Part shown: one piece after another, positions 44,609 through 55,200 of the stretch
Position numbering within the stretch: the stretch's first letter is position 1
Layout of the letters: each line of letters opens with the position of its first letter
Source of the DNA: Aphrocallistes beatrix
Taxonomy: Eukaryota; Porifera; Hexactinellida; Sceptrulophora; Aphrocallistidae
DNA length: 64,000 nucleotides
Assembly: GCA_963281255.1 (NCBI GenBank)
Contig: OY725499.1
Location: 1,496,096 to 1,560,095 of the forward strand
Reading direction: 5' to 3'
Notes under the pieces: model-generated
Seen by the model: only the letters and a program-made list of their open reading frames with translations
Database searches by the model: none
Told to the model about the DNA's origin: nothing
Translations under genes and position numbers: made by a program

Positions 44609-44864
44609 CATTTGCATCATTTCTATACACTCAAAAGAGGGACAATTCCAATTTTTGGAATGTTTTCGACATTACTTTCAACATAAGTCAGAAAAATAGG
44701 GACATCCCACAAACAAAGGGACAGTTGGAAAGTATGCTAATTCTAGCACCAAATATTAAGTAGCTATACCAAATAGCGAGTGAAGACAATTCGTGTTTTA
44801 TTGTTGAAAATATATATAAATTTTAAAAAATCAATTACTCATTAAGACTTTTAAGAATACTTAC

Positions 44865-44970
44865 CTTTCACTTTTTTTAAGACCAGATGGTTGTCTCCTT
44901 TACAGGATTTCTTAAAAGTTGAATCACGCTTTTTTTTAGGATTGTGTTTCTTATCCTCTCTATTTGGCAT
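44865..44970 (-). CDS. Putative host gene, exon 1 (start codon)
   Basis: Minus strand, ATG at 44970, donor AAAG|GTAAGTATT (exon ends at 44865 in phase 1). An in-frame TAA lies four codons before the ATG, which supports the start. It encodes 35 residues, MPNREDKKHNPKKKRDSTFK then KSCKGDNHLVLKKVK. It is very Lys-rich, with KKHNPKKKR resembling a nuclear localisation signal. The GTAAGT donor is a full consensus. The next exon in phase is at 38590, 6.3 kb away. No core promoter could be identified. Confidence 0.65.
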
Positions 44971-45565
44971 GATAAGAGATTAAAATAAAATAGAGTACAA
45001 AATATCAATTTGAAGAACAATTCGTTTTGAATTACATAGAATATTTAAAATAACTGTAAAACATTTAATCAATTCATGAAAAAATATTTAAAGATATTAA
45101 TTTCTAATTACTGATTATGAAAATATTAATATATAAATAAGATAAATTTTGAAGAATAAGCATATGCGAAAAAATGTTGGTTGAGTGAGATATAGCATCT
45201 CAATTATCGGAACCTAATAGAGCTATTGGATTGGACATAGGCAGAAACATTTTACTAGTTCTCTATTCATGATAATTACGAAGTTTGGATAGTCCAGTTA
45301 TATGAGGAGGTAAATCTTAGGTTTTCAAACGTAATTAATATATTTTTGGCTACTTTGATAATTTGGATTTCGATATTTATTCCCCATAGGCCGTAAAACA
45401 ACGGAAATGACCTATTTCTAAAAACGCATGATAATTTTATTAATGTTGAGTAATCTTTCACGTTCTATGACACATTAGGTAATTTTCTAATAAACGCTTT
45501 ATGCTTTCAAATTGTCTACAATAAAAATTTATGGCGAAAACCACTTTGAGCGACGATTTTACAGG
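44971..45565. other. Region upstream of the putative host gene
   Basis: Expected to hold the 5' UTR and perhaps the promoter of the minus-strand gene. I see no confident TATA box or initiator in this AT-rich sequence, and upstream exons cannot be excluded. Confidence 0.35.
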
Positions 45566-45567
45566 TA

Positions 45568-45899
45568 CAGTACACCCTCGCTAATCCGAACAGCTCTGTG
45601 CCAATGATCGAAAAAATCGTTCGGATTAGTGAATTTGTTCCGATTAGTGAAATAATACTAATTCAATAGGGTATTAACTATAAAAAATTTGAATTGTTAG
45701 AATATTAAGGATAATATTTTGTTATGATTCCTTCTTTAATGAGGTTTCTCAAACTTATTTAAATATATAATGTTATAAACGTTGATTTAAAGTATAGAGG
45801 CGAATAATATTATATTTCGGGTGTTCGGATTGTAAGAATGAAGTGTTCGGATTAGCGAGGGTTCGGACTAGCGAGGTTCGGATTAGCGAGGGTGCACTG
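45568..45899. mobile_element. Tigger-type MITE, 332 bp
   Basis: TA-flanked. Left CAGTACACCCTCGCTAATCC, right GATTAGCGAGGGTGCACTG with extra GGTTCGGATTAGCGAGG copies just inside. Related in sequence to the element at 29396-29833. Confidence 0.9.
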
Positions 45900-46016
45900 T
45901 ATTTATAATTTTTTTATTACAAATTGTCTTCTAGATTGAAAACTAAGAACAATATCAAAAATCCGTAAGGTCAATTTAAAATAAATAACATGATACAAAT
46001 GGATTCAAAAAAATAA

Positions 46017-46601
46017 GGATACCGCCCGTGAAAAACCATTCAATTCGGCATAAAGCACACGATTAAAGGAGAGGTAAAAGAAATGTTGAGCGTGGGCACG
46101 TATCTCCGATTAGAAATAGTTAGCATTCCAAACCGCTTTTAATTCTCAAATCGAGATTTTGAGACACAGAGTCTCAAAGTCCGTTATTTTTCATTTTTCG
46201 TTAGCACATCCTAATGCTAGATTCAGGGCCACTCAAAATATTTTATAGAACATGCCAAGGAAACAAATGCTACCAAAATCGAAACATAGATAGTGTATCA
46301 TATTTACCACTGCATAGGACTAAAAGAAAGACAAAATAAATAATTTAAAATGGGTCTGAAAAAAAGTAGCAAAAAACCCCGAAAAACGACTGTTTTTTTT
46401 GGCAAATCAGCAAAAATATCACTAGGTTATGAGATATCGATAATTGAGTGGTACTACGTTCATCACATAATAATATGGGACAACTTCTGAAATTTTCAAA
46501 CATCTATCTCAATCCAATTTTGATTTTTATTTATTCTAAAGACGTTCAATTTTGATATTAGTTTTTAAAATCCCTATATCATCAAAACTATTGAAGATAT
46601 A
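46017..46601 (+). repeat. Family C repeat, left portion
   Basis: Starts near GGATACCGCCCGTGAAAA and contains GAGCGTGGGCACGTATCTCC, ACATGCCAAGGAAACAAATG and ATCATCAAAACTATTGAAGA. It parallels 60955-61440 and, in reverse, 55930-56170. Non-coding. It is interrupted by a mariner (46602-47920), resumes at 47923-47980, is interrupted again, then continues from 50193. Confidence 0.7.
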
Positions 46602-47920
46602 CGAGGGTTACTAGGAAAGTTTTGCGACTCACTATTAAAATCATACCACACTGTTATTATTAGTGTTCTAATAGAATACTCTACATATCTGATGATTCGA
46701 GTATAATTTTCTAACTGATCGATTCACGCGTTTTTGAGTTTTATAGCTTTATACTAGAGACATTTAGTATCATTTTGAATTTGTTAAGAAATGCAACTTG
46801 AAAGAAGAGATTTTCGAGCAATGATCTATTACGATTACAGCAGAAATTTAAGTCCGAAGGAATGTCTAGATCAGCTTACTACTGCTTTTGGTGATTTATC
46901 ACCTGATAAAGCAACAGTTTATCGATGGTTTAATGAATTTAAGTGGGGAAGAACCAGTATAGACGACGATAGAAGGAGCGGCCGTCCTCCAACAGCGGTT
47001 AATGAATCCAACGTATGTGATGTCAAAAAACTGATAAAGGAGGATCGAAGAATCACTTACGAACTTATTCTGGAAGAAATTAAATCACTCTCCCCACCTA
47101 CTCTAAACGAAATACTTCATCAGCATTTGAAAGTATCTAAAGTGTGTGCTAGGTGGATCCCACATCGCTTGACTGAGGACCAAAAAGACCGGCGTGTCTC
47201 ATGGTGCAAGTTCATGATCCAGAAATTTGACAATGGAAAATCGAAATTACTGGATCATGTTGTTACAAGAGATGAAACACGGATCTACCAATATGATCCT
47301 GAGAGTAAAAAGCAGTCTTCGGTCTGGAGATTTTCCGGGGAGCATAATCCAACCAAAGTGAAACGGCAGAAAAGCGCCGGAAAGCAGATGATTGCAACTT
47401 TTTTCGCTAAATGGGGGCATGTGACCACAATTCCATTAGTTGAAAGGTAAACTGTCAACTCAGAATGATACTCTGAAGTTTGCGTACCAAAGGTTTCCCA
47501 GGAATGGCACTGTAAGTTTAAAAAACGTGTCCGAAGACAAATCCTATGGCATCATGATAATGCAAGCGCACACACTGCTGCAAGAACACTGGACACACTT
47601 GCAGAAAATGATATACAACTCCTCACACACCCTCCGTATTCTCCTGATCTAGCGCCGTGTGACTTTTTCCTCTTCCCGAGAATGAAAAATGAGATACTTT
47701 CGAAAGTCCAGAGAGTGCTGTGGCGGCATACTTAGAGGGCTTAAAACCAGAAGATTGGGCCTCCTGCTTTGAAAAGTGGTTTGAAAGAATGCATAAGTGT
47801 ATTTTTTACAATGGTGGTTATTTTGAACAATTATAATCCAATATTATATATTTCAATCAATTTCGTTTAGATTCAAACGATTATTCTAGTCGAGTCGCAA
47901 AACTTTCCTAGTGACCCTCG
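46602..47920 (+). mobile_element. mariner element, complete length (1319 bp)
   Basis: TA-flanked (46600-46601 and 47921-47922). Left CGAGGGTTACTAGGAAAGTT, right AACTTTCCTAGTGACCCTCG, both continuing to TTTGCGAC/GTCGCAAA. Standard mariner size, enclosing the transposase at 46791-47837. Inserted into a family C repeat. Confidence 0.95.
46791..47837 (+). pseudogene. mariner transposase (SETMAR-type), frameshifted
   Basis: Intact for 219 codons: N-terminal HTH (DFRAMIYYDYSRNLSPKECL), second HTH (KATVYRWFNEFKWGRTSIDD, RRSGRPPTAV), linker WIPHRLTEDQKDRR, first catalytic Asp in VTRDETRIY. After a frame break near 47445 come HHDNASAHTAARTL (second Asp) and YSPDLAPCDFFLFPRMKNEI (third Asp, D34D pattern), then a divergent tail with WFERMHKC-like codons. 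All three catalytic Asp survive although the frame is broken at one or more places. Acts in the nucleus on its own 28-bp ends. Similar proteins are very common in arthropods. Confidence 0.9.
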
Positions 47921-48496
47921 TATAATCTATTATAATCTTAAAAGAAAGGATATATGCGATATATAAAAATTTCTCGCAAATCACAGCGTGCCAGATTAGT
48001 GAATTTTTGAATCTCTTGTCCCAGATGTGAAACCTATGTAATTTGTTTCTCTTATATGTGTATATTCATATACTTAATTCAAAAAAAATATAGTATCTTG
48101 CAAAATCTTGATTTTCACACCCCTTTGTCTGTATGACATAAGAAAATTCAAAAAAAAATTTTTGCTTTTTAACTTTTGCGTATGTCGTATTAGACTTGTA
48201 AATTTATGACAAGGATTAGAGAAATCTACCTTATGCGGTCGTATTTATTCATAAATGATTCATTAATAAATATTAATGGATAACATGGCGCCATCCGACC
48301 CAAATTTGGCGATTTCCCTCTTGGATCAGTTATATTGGGGAAGTATATGTAAATATACTTAGTTTATGTAATTTCTGGGGGTCCCAAGCCCCTCTTAACT
48401 ACAACCTTGCTTATAGTATCATTCACTGTTTATTACTACCATTATCTATTATAAAATAAATAATACATACATATGATACAAGAATCAGAGATAATA

Positions 48497-49300
48497 TTAA
48501 TATAATTTCAAACGCATAGAGTTATATTCACAACAAGCTTTCATTAAATCACTTTCTTGCCCTTTAAATCTAGTGTATGTATCACGGAAGGCAGAATGAG
48601 AATTTTCGCACGCAGTTTCAGACCATACCCCTAAACCCTCTCCTTCCTCCAGCATTTCAATCTTGTCCAATAAATGTGAAGTTATATAGTGTGATTTTAA
48701 TGTTACTGGCCATCCTGTCAGAATCCAAGCAGTTTTAAATTCACAGACTGCATTGTGTGCAGCAATTTTATCTGGTTCATTAGAAGAAAAACATATTGCT
48801 ACGATGGAATCTAACTTTACCAGTACGTCGATGGAAGAAGTGGGTGTTTGTTCAGGCCATGTAATTTCATTGGTAATTCTCAGAAGTTTTCTACAATCAT
48901 TTCCTTCCAAGCTGATTCCATGGTATGATTGCCATTTTATACCATAGTCAGTGTGGAGTAACTTCTGGAATGTCTCAAAATTTGAAATGCCTATATCAGA
49001 TGATATTTTCTCAAGAATATTGTTAACCATCAAAAGAATGTGTAGGACTGGAAACAGAAGAAGTGGAAAAAGTCTACTTCAAATAAGGGAAAATCTTCAT
49101 AGCCTAAATGATGCATAGTACGTATTTTTTAAAACAAAATTGGTAGTTACACTCACTAGTGAAAAACATGTTCCTACCTTTGGAATTTGAATCGTTATTA
49201 GTGACAATCTCTACGGCCTGGTCATAATTCCGATGTTCTGTAACTTCGTCTTCAAAACCTTTAGTTCTCGTCCAAGTACACATAGGACATGGTTATAAAT
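48497..49300 (-). CDS. Two-exon gene inside the long-TIR transposon
   Basis: Upstream exon about 49300-49178 (CPMCTWTRTKGFEDEVTEHR, NYDQAVEIVTNNDSNSK) ends at AAAG|GTAGGAAC. A 130-bp intron ends in CTTCTTCTGTTTCCAG, and the second exon (49047-48497) continues in frame as LHILLMVNNILEKISSDIG and ends NSMRLKLY-stop. Contains ITSHLLDKIEMLEEGEGLGV and WSETACENSHSAFRDTY, resembling a conserved C-terminal 'G.G..SE...E..H..F' block in transposon-associated proteins of cnidarians and arthropods. No catalytic motif assigned; probably the C-terminal part of a larger protein whose 5' part is deleted. Confidence 0.55.
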
Positions 49301-49465
49301 TGAAAATATAAACAATTAGTCAACCGTTAATTAATTACAACCAATCTGAAATGGTGGCTGCATATTGGATATTAATTGCCACGTTATTTTACAATTCTAT
49401 TAATAATGGACCTCAAGAATCACGAAAATCGTAAACCAGTGAATTGAAATAATTATAACTACTAA

Positions 49466-49644
49466 CAGTGGCGGCGTTAGAGGGGGCGCAGCTGCGACCC
49501 CTGATTCAATTCCTGCGCCTCCTAAAGGGGTGCATGGAACATAGCATAATAATTGTTATATGAGATTTTCCTTATGCTGCGACCCCAAACAGATGATCTG
49601 CGATCCATACACAACACATAATGATAAAACTGGCGCCGCCCCTG
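49466..49644. mobile_element. hAT-type MITE, 179 bp
   Basis: Left CAGTGGCGGCGTTAG, right CTGGCGCCGCCCCTG are inverted, and the inner GCTGCGACCCC is repeated. An exact 8-bp duplication ACTACTAA flanks it (49458-49465 and 49645-49652). Nested in the long-TIR transposon. Confidence 0.93.
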
Positions 49645-50192
49645 ACTACTAATGTAGTAGTATGTTCGTAAAACGACGATTTTTTAGAACAAATTATGAT
49701 AAAAATAATTGGCCTCTCTGAACGACAGTAGATAACAAACTTTTTCCTATAGCCTGACCTTACCAAATGTTTCACAGTTGTTTCAAAGAGAAATAAGTGT
49801 CAATGGAAAGGAAATTGGCCGATTAAGTCAGAATATTAACTTGTGATGGGGTCTAATAGTTGATCCAAGAGAGAAATCGGATGGTGCCATATTATCCATT
49901 AATATTGGTTAATGAATCATTTATGAATAAATACGACCGCATAAGGTAGATTTCTCTAATCCTTGTCATAAAATTACAAGTCTAATACAACATACGCAAA
50001 AGTTAAAAAGAAAAAAAAATTTTTGAATTTTCTTATGTCATATAGACAAAGGGGTGTGAAAATCAAGATTTTGCAAGATACTATATTTTTTGGAATTAAG
50101 CATATGAATATACACATATAAGAGAAACAAATTACATAGGTTTCACATCTGGGACAAGAGATTCAAAAATTCACTAATTTGGCACGCTGTGA

Positions 50193-51282
50193 AATATTCT
50201 CGACTTATCATTGACTTGATTGTAATACAAATTCTATGGAGAACTTCAAATATATTATAAAATTGTGAATCTAGTTATGAAATATGTATCCAAATGTGGG
50301 TATTATGCTATATAATGAATACAATTGTCGTTATTATGTGTACAGAAAGATTGGAGATCTTTGGATAATTATTTTGAAAGTTCTAACATTGGACCACCCA
50401 GAAACGGTCAAAAACCCCCATTTAGAGTCCCAAAAGAGATATCTCTCTATATCTGTAAATATAAGCCCAAATTCTTAGCTCTGAATTCCTAAAATACTTT
50501 TTATGAGGGTACATATATGATTCATTGATAATGATTAAGGTTGGTGGTTCATTCCAGAACTAACTCAAAAAAGTTTTCATTATTATCACCTGAAATTTTT
50601 TGTGGAAACTGTTCTCGATGAGTTATCTGCAAAAATACACTTTTCGGAAACTCAAGAAGCGAGAAAAAATTTATTTTTCTCAAATCACAAAATTTACAGA
50701 GGACATTCAAGGAAACTTCAATGGCTTATGCCTCTTTTACTCAATTATTCTTGCACAAAATGGTTAAATAATGAAAATAATAGGAATATAATTTCAATTT
50801 TAAGCCTATTAATTTTTTCTCTCAATTTCTTGCTATAATATTTAGAAGCAGATTTTGTAACCAAAAATATTTCAACGTTTTTCTATAGTAGAATATCGAA
50901 AATCTGTCTCTATCATTTTGTCCTACGTGATGAGATCTTTCCAAAACCGTCGAGTTTTTTACTCTACGACCTTTGTAACTAAAGATTCCTCCTTTATAAA
51001 ATTGATTTTTTAGAGTGCAAAAAACAGGCTACAAAGCAATTTTCTTCGAAAAAGCTGATTTCCATCAGTTTTTACTCTATCTAAATATTAAATAACATCC
51101 AAACATCCTTAATCAACAACTTATAGTAGTACTTAATTTCGAAATATGGCATATCAAAAATTTTTACATCAAGACACCCTCAAAAGTGTGAAAAAGTTGT
51201 CAGTAATGACTGGGGACCCAAAAATGACCACGATCGATATTAGCCGCCGAAATCCCATATCAATAACTTTATTTGACTATGC
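50193..51282 (+). repeat. Family C repeat, right portion
   Basis: Continues family C after the long-TIR insertion. Parallels 61800-62160 in reverse (ATGTATCCAAATGTGG, AAACCCCCATTTAGAGTC, AGGGTACATATATGATTCAT). From 50560 on it is the inverted image of 55240-55930 (AACTGTTCTCGATGAGTTAT, CTTCAATGGCTTATGCC). Short frames inside are shared by the inverted copy only as repeat sequence. Confidence 0.7.
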
Positions 51283-51513
51283 CAGATCGTTATTTTAATA
51301 CTGAGTTCGTGCTCAGCAGTAAATTTCCAGCAATTTGATATATATATTGACCATATTTGGAGAATATTTTGGTTGCCTGTTCCTAGCAACGGCCAGGAAT
51401 GTGAAAAAATTCCTGATCGTTGCTAGGCACGGTCAAACAAAAATGTTTCCAAATATGGTCAATATATATATCAAATTGCTGGAAATCTAGTACTGAATAA
51501 AAAGATGATCTGG
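51283..51513. repeat. Palindromic module, copy 1
   Basis: Imperfect palindrome: AGCAATTTGATATATATATT then CCATATTTGGAGAAT, TTCCTAGCAACGGCCAGGAA, answered in reverse to CAAATTGCTGGAAATC. An inverted second copy is at 54966-55200 and a half-module appears at 52730-52850 and 54370-54490. Flanked by TGCCAGATCGT / GATCTGGCA. Confidence 0.8.
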
Positions 51514-51551
51514 CACTGTTAAAAGAAGTTATAGCTGTGGGACATTTCGCA

Positions 51552-51895
51552 TTTAAGCAATACGGTATTCGAGTATAACTCAGCAATTATAGGAGATAGA
51601 AGGCTGAAATTTTAATATATTAGGTATATTAATATATCTCACATATGGCACAACTATTATCAAAAAATGATGACTCATCACTCTGTTATGACGTCATCAT
51701 TGCGCATCAAAATTTTAAAAATTGACAAATTTGGTGATTTTCCGTGCAATATCGATTATAACTGTAGGACAGACCTATTTCGAGATGTCATCTCCCTTTT
51801 AATTAATTAATGTGACCCCAGGTGACCGAAGGGAGCCTCGGGCAGACATAAAGTGTCCGCCAGCCGCGCAGCGCAACAAAGCGAAGCGCGCTTGT
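51552..51895 (+). mobile_element. Family A MITE, partial copy 12
   Basis: Starts mid-core (TTAAGCAATACGGTATTCGA) and ends GCGAAGCGCGCTTGTT. TGACGTCA near 51689 and TGACTCA near 51671 are kept. The CTGTAACG side and terminal repeats are missing. Confidence 0.85.
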
Positions 51896-52543
51896 TGCGA
51901 ATAAAAAGAGAATCATGAAAGAAATAGTGTCAAAATTGCCAAAAATAAAATTCCTCAGATGTTTTGCTGTGAATTTTTAACAATTTTCAAAATATCAAAA
52001 ATATGTCCTTTCATTAGATAGATAATCGATTTATGAAAGAATTTGAAAAGTTTCCAAAGGATTGTAAGCATATTGTGTCCGATTTCTTCCTCGTAAATAT
52101 TGACCAATGTTTTCAAAAAATATAAATCTGTTGAATTATTTCGATTATAATGAAGTTGCAGATAACTCAGCGATTCAAATCTGCACTGAAAAAAATAAAA
52201 AAATCGGTTGAAAAAGTCAAAAGATAGCTATTATAGGAATGGCCAACCATAAGGTTGGTGATTCCCATAGGAAACTTGTTTATACTGAAAATCTCCTCAA
52301 ATTGCTTTTTTATCATTTTTAGATCCTTATAGGGTTTTTAATAAAAAATTCCGACTATAATTAGTCCAGCCCGAATATTTCGCCACTTTGAGCCACTTTG
52401 AGCCACTTTGAGCCACTTGTATCACCTGATTTCGCTCTAAAAACGACACATTTAAAACGCGAAATGTCCCACATCTATAAATACTTTTAACAGTGCCAGA
52501 TCGTCTTTTCAATGCTGAATCCACGCTCAGCACTCGATTTCCT
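51896..52543. other. Spacer inside the left arm of the palindrome
   Basis: Non-coding. Contains four tandem CCACTTTGAG units (52383-52418), and AAATGTCCCACATCTATAAA with AACAGTGCCAGATCGTC near 52480, which is the inverted counterpart of 51490-51550. Confidence 0.5.
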
Positions 52544-52995
52544 TATAGTCAGGTCAATATAATTTTTCCGTTGTATCATGTCTTAGGAGTAACATACTAA
52601 AAGTTTACCGAAATCGGAGTATCAGAAAGTGATTTGCCACGACCCCGTCGTTGACCCCGGACTATAGAAATCGCCGGTTTTGAAAACTGAGTTTAACCTT
52701 TCAAATGATTGCAAATCAGTTTTTTATGTCATATTCGTGCTCAGCATCAAATTTCCCGCAATTTGATATATATATTGACTATATTTTGAGCAAAGAAATT
52801 TGGGCCTTCTCTAGCAACAGCCTGGAATGTAAAAATTCCGATCTCCAAATTTGCTGTAAACCATATCGAGTGACCCCTTGTTTTTCTCGGCTATGCTTGC
52901 TGAGTATGAATTTCTTAATATAAATAGTCTAAACGTTAATTTTAAATATTTTGGTTTGCGACTGGTGATATTCATGTATTTTTAGCATAGTTGGA
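52544..52995. repeat. Inverted arm of a FEN1-like transposon, left
   Basis: Matches 54225-54640 in reverse: TGTATCATGTCTTAGGAGTA, CTATAGAAATCGCCGGTTTT, ATCGAGTGACCCCTTGTTTT, TAGTCTAAACGTTAATTTTA. Probably the terminal inverted repeat of the element carrying the gene at 53270-54148. Confidence 0.7.
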
Positions 52996-52999
52996 TTGA

Positions 53000-53270
53000 T
53001 ATATTCACATTTCAATACCATCTTCGGTTACATCATCCGATGCAATTCCTTCTTTCATATAGCCAATGTTGTTATCTTGGCATCGTCCGCATGCTTGAGA
53101 ACAGTTGAGTCCTTGTTTTCTGCAGCTACACCTGAGACTACTAGAGCCTATGGAACAGTTACAGTGAATCATTTTCAGGAGTGCCGGGTGCAGGGTGACC
53201 TCCATACCATCAGCCATGCTCATCCACATCTTCATCTGGAAATAGCACCTCAGAAAGTGAAATTTCGCGG
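53000..53270 (-). pseudogene. Inverted duplicate of the FEN1-like protein C-terminus
   Basis: The minus strand encodes FHFLRCYFQMKMWMSMADGM, ALLKMIHCNCSIGSSSLRCS, CRKQGLNCSQACGRCQDNN, and IGYMKEGIASDDVTEDGIEM. This is the same Cys-rich end as on the plus strand at 53798-54115, but the frame here is cleaner and lacks the 60-odd bases present in the other copy. It shows that the end of the gene itself has been inverted and duplicated. Confidence 0.8.
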
Positions 53271-54148
53271 CGGAGACTGTAGTAATAAGGAGGATTCCCT
53301 TTCTAATCAAGCCAACAAACAGCCCCTCATCCGCCTCATTTCTGAACGTATGAGAGAAATGTTGCTGCAATACACTCCTAACAACAATGTAAATAAGATA
53401 TATGTACTTTCGCTCGGATAAAGGGAAACCAACCGTAGTTTATGATATCAAGGTGGTAAAGCAGGTGCCTGCGGACGAAATCTGCTACAGCCTGCTTTTT
53501 CTGCATGCATTCACCGGGTGTGACACCACTTCCAGCATTTTCGTGCTCGGAAAGAAGTCTGCTCTGTACAAGTTCAAAGAGGATTCCATCTTAAAAACCT
53601 ATGCTTGGGTGTTTTCTGTACCAAACCAAGACCCAGTTGTGATAGAAAGCACTGGTTATAAAGTCATGATCGCGTTGTTCAATGCAAAACCTGGGGACAG
53701 TCTTCGCGACTTGAGATACACTATCCTCTGCAAGAAAGTAAGTGCAGCCAAAAGCTTCGTTACACCCGAAAGACTGTCACCTACAGCCTCTTTTCACTCT
53801 CTGAGGTGCTATTTCCAGGGGATGATGTGGATGAGCACGGCTGATGGTATGGAGGTCACCGAATGAAGATGGAACTGCCAAGATAACAGCCTAATCCCAG
53901 TCATGTTGGACAGTAACCCTGCACCCGGAGCACTCCTGAAAATGATCCACTGGAACTGTTCCACAGGCTATAATAGTCTCAGATATAGCCACAGAAAACA
54001 AGTACTCAACTGTTCTCAAGCATGCGGACGATGTCAAGATAACAACATTGGCTATATGAAAGAAGGAATTGCATCGGATGATGAAACCGAAGAAGAAATT
54101 GAAATGTGTGCATATCAATCCATCTATTTATCCATCTATGCCACCTAA
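53270..54148 (+). pseudogene. Transposon protein with FEN1/XPG-like nuclease features, internally deleted
   Basis: Starts with SNQANKQPLIRLISERMREM. Frameshifts into VYDIKVVKQVPADEICYSLL then FLHAFTGCDTTSSIFVLGKK, and later LRYTILCKKVSAAKSF, LSPTASFHSLRCYFQ, MMWMSTADGMEV. Ends with the Cys-rich SLRYSHRKQVLNCSQACGRC. I know this domain order from invertebrate mobile-element proteins with a PIN/FEN1-like fold. The catalytic acidic block expected between ERMRE and YFRSDKG is missing, so a deletion is likely. Inactive as it stands. Confidence 0.65.
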
Positions 54149-54224
54149 ATTTTCCATTCTTATGTTTCATAGGAATTAAAGGGACATAATAAATATTTAT
54201 GCGTATGTTTACTGTTAAAAATAT

Positions 54225-54640
54225 ACTTGTATGAATACCACCAGTCGCAAACCATAATATTTTAAACTAACGTTTAGACTATTTATATTAAGAAATTCGT
54301 ACTCAGCAAGCATAGACGAGAAAAACAAGGGGTCACTCGATATGGTTCACACCAAATTTGGAGATCGGAATTTTTACATTCCAGGCTGTTGCTAGGGAGG
54401 GCCCAACATTTTTTGCTCAAAATATAGTAAATATATATATCAAATTACCGGAAATTTGATGCTGAGCACGAATATGACAATAAAAACTGATTTGCAATCA
54501 TTTGAAAGGTTAAACTCAGTTTTCAAAACCGGCGATTTTTATAGTCCGGGGTCGTGACAAATCACTTTCCGATATTCCGATTTCGGTAAACTTTTAGTAT
54601 GTTACTCCTATGACATGATACAACGGAAAAATGCAATAAA
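54225..54640. repeat. Inverted arm of a FEN1-like transposon, right
   Basis: Counterpart of 52544-52995 (CCAGTCGCAAACCATAATAT, AAGGGGTCACTCGATATGGT, AAAACCGGCGATTTTTATAG, TGACATGATACAACGGAAAA). Confidence 0.7.
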
Positions 54641-54965
54641 ACAATTTCTTGCAATTTTTGGGGTTGGGACCATTAATGTAAAGGATTGATTTCACTATTA
54701 TTGAGGCATTCTAAAGGCAGCACAAATGAGCAACCTCTCTTAGCCAATATCCCATTACTCTAATTAACAATCATTTCGTTCATAAATCGATGTTAAAAGA
54801 AATGCATCTCTACAAAATCGTGAAAATCAATTGCTTCATTAAAAAATGTCATCATTCAGTGTCAGGTGGAAATTGCACATTTTCTTGTTAAAATACGTTT
54901 GATTTTTGACATCAGGCGCCAATCTCTCAAAGTGATAAGAGCCGACGTAATGAAGTAGAAGAGTG
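54641..54965. other. Spacer in the right arm
   Basis: Non-coding AT-rich sequence with no counterpart in the left arm. Nothing recognised. Confidence 0.4.
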
Positions 54966-55200
54966 ATATCTGTCAGTGATCAGACCTGGTCTAAGTGTAA
55001 GCATTTTGATATAAATATTGAAAATATTTGGAAACATTTTAGTTTGACCGTTCCTAGCAACGGCCAGGAATTTTTTCACATTCCTGGCCGTTGCTAGGAA
55101 CAGGCAACCAAAATATTCTCCAAATATGGTCAATATATATATCAAATTGCTGGAAATTTAGTGCTGAGTACGAATTCATTATTAAAATAACGACCTGGCA
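54966..55200. repeat. Palindromic module, copy 2
   Basis: Inverted counterpart of 51283-51513: GAAAATATTTGGAAACATTT, TTCCTAGCAACGGCCAGGAA, then ATTCCTGGCCGTTGCTAGGA and CAAATTGCTGGAAATTTAGT. It could extrude a hairpin. Confidence 0.8.

Larger units (their letters stand above)
47981..50192. mobile_element. 2.2-kb DNA transposon with about 310-bp TIRs
   Basis: The long inverted arms (47981-about 48295 and 49870-50192) start TCACAGCGTGCCA and include TTTGAATCTCTTGTCCCAGA, GATTTTCACACCCCTTTGTC and TACCTTATGCGGTCGTATTT. It lies inside a family C repeat: flanks read AAAATTTCTCG and AAATATTCTCG, and the related locus near 62150 has a single AAATATTTCTCGACTTA. Long arms plus roughly 9-11-bp target duplication point to a Mutator-like element, but this is inference. 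Encloses a spliced minus-strand gene and a nested hAT MITE. Confidence 0.8.

Noticed and set aside
45276-45461. Minus-strand 61-codon frame upstream of host exon 1
   Set aside because: No splice borders in a fitting phase and no motif; treated as chance.
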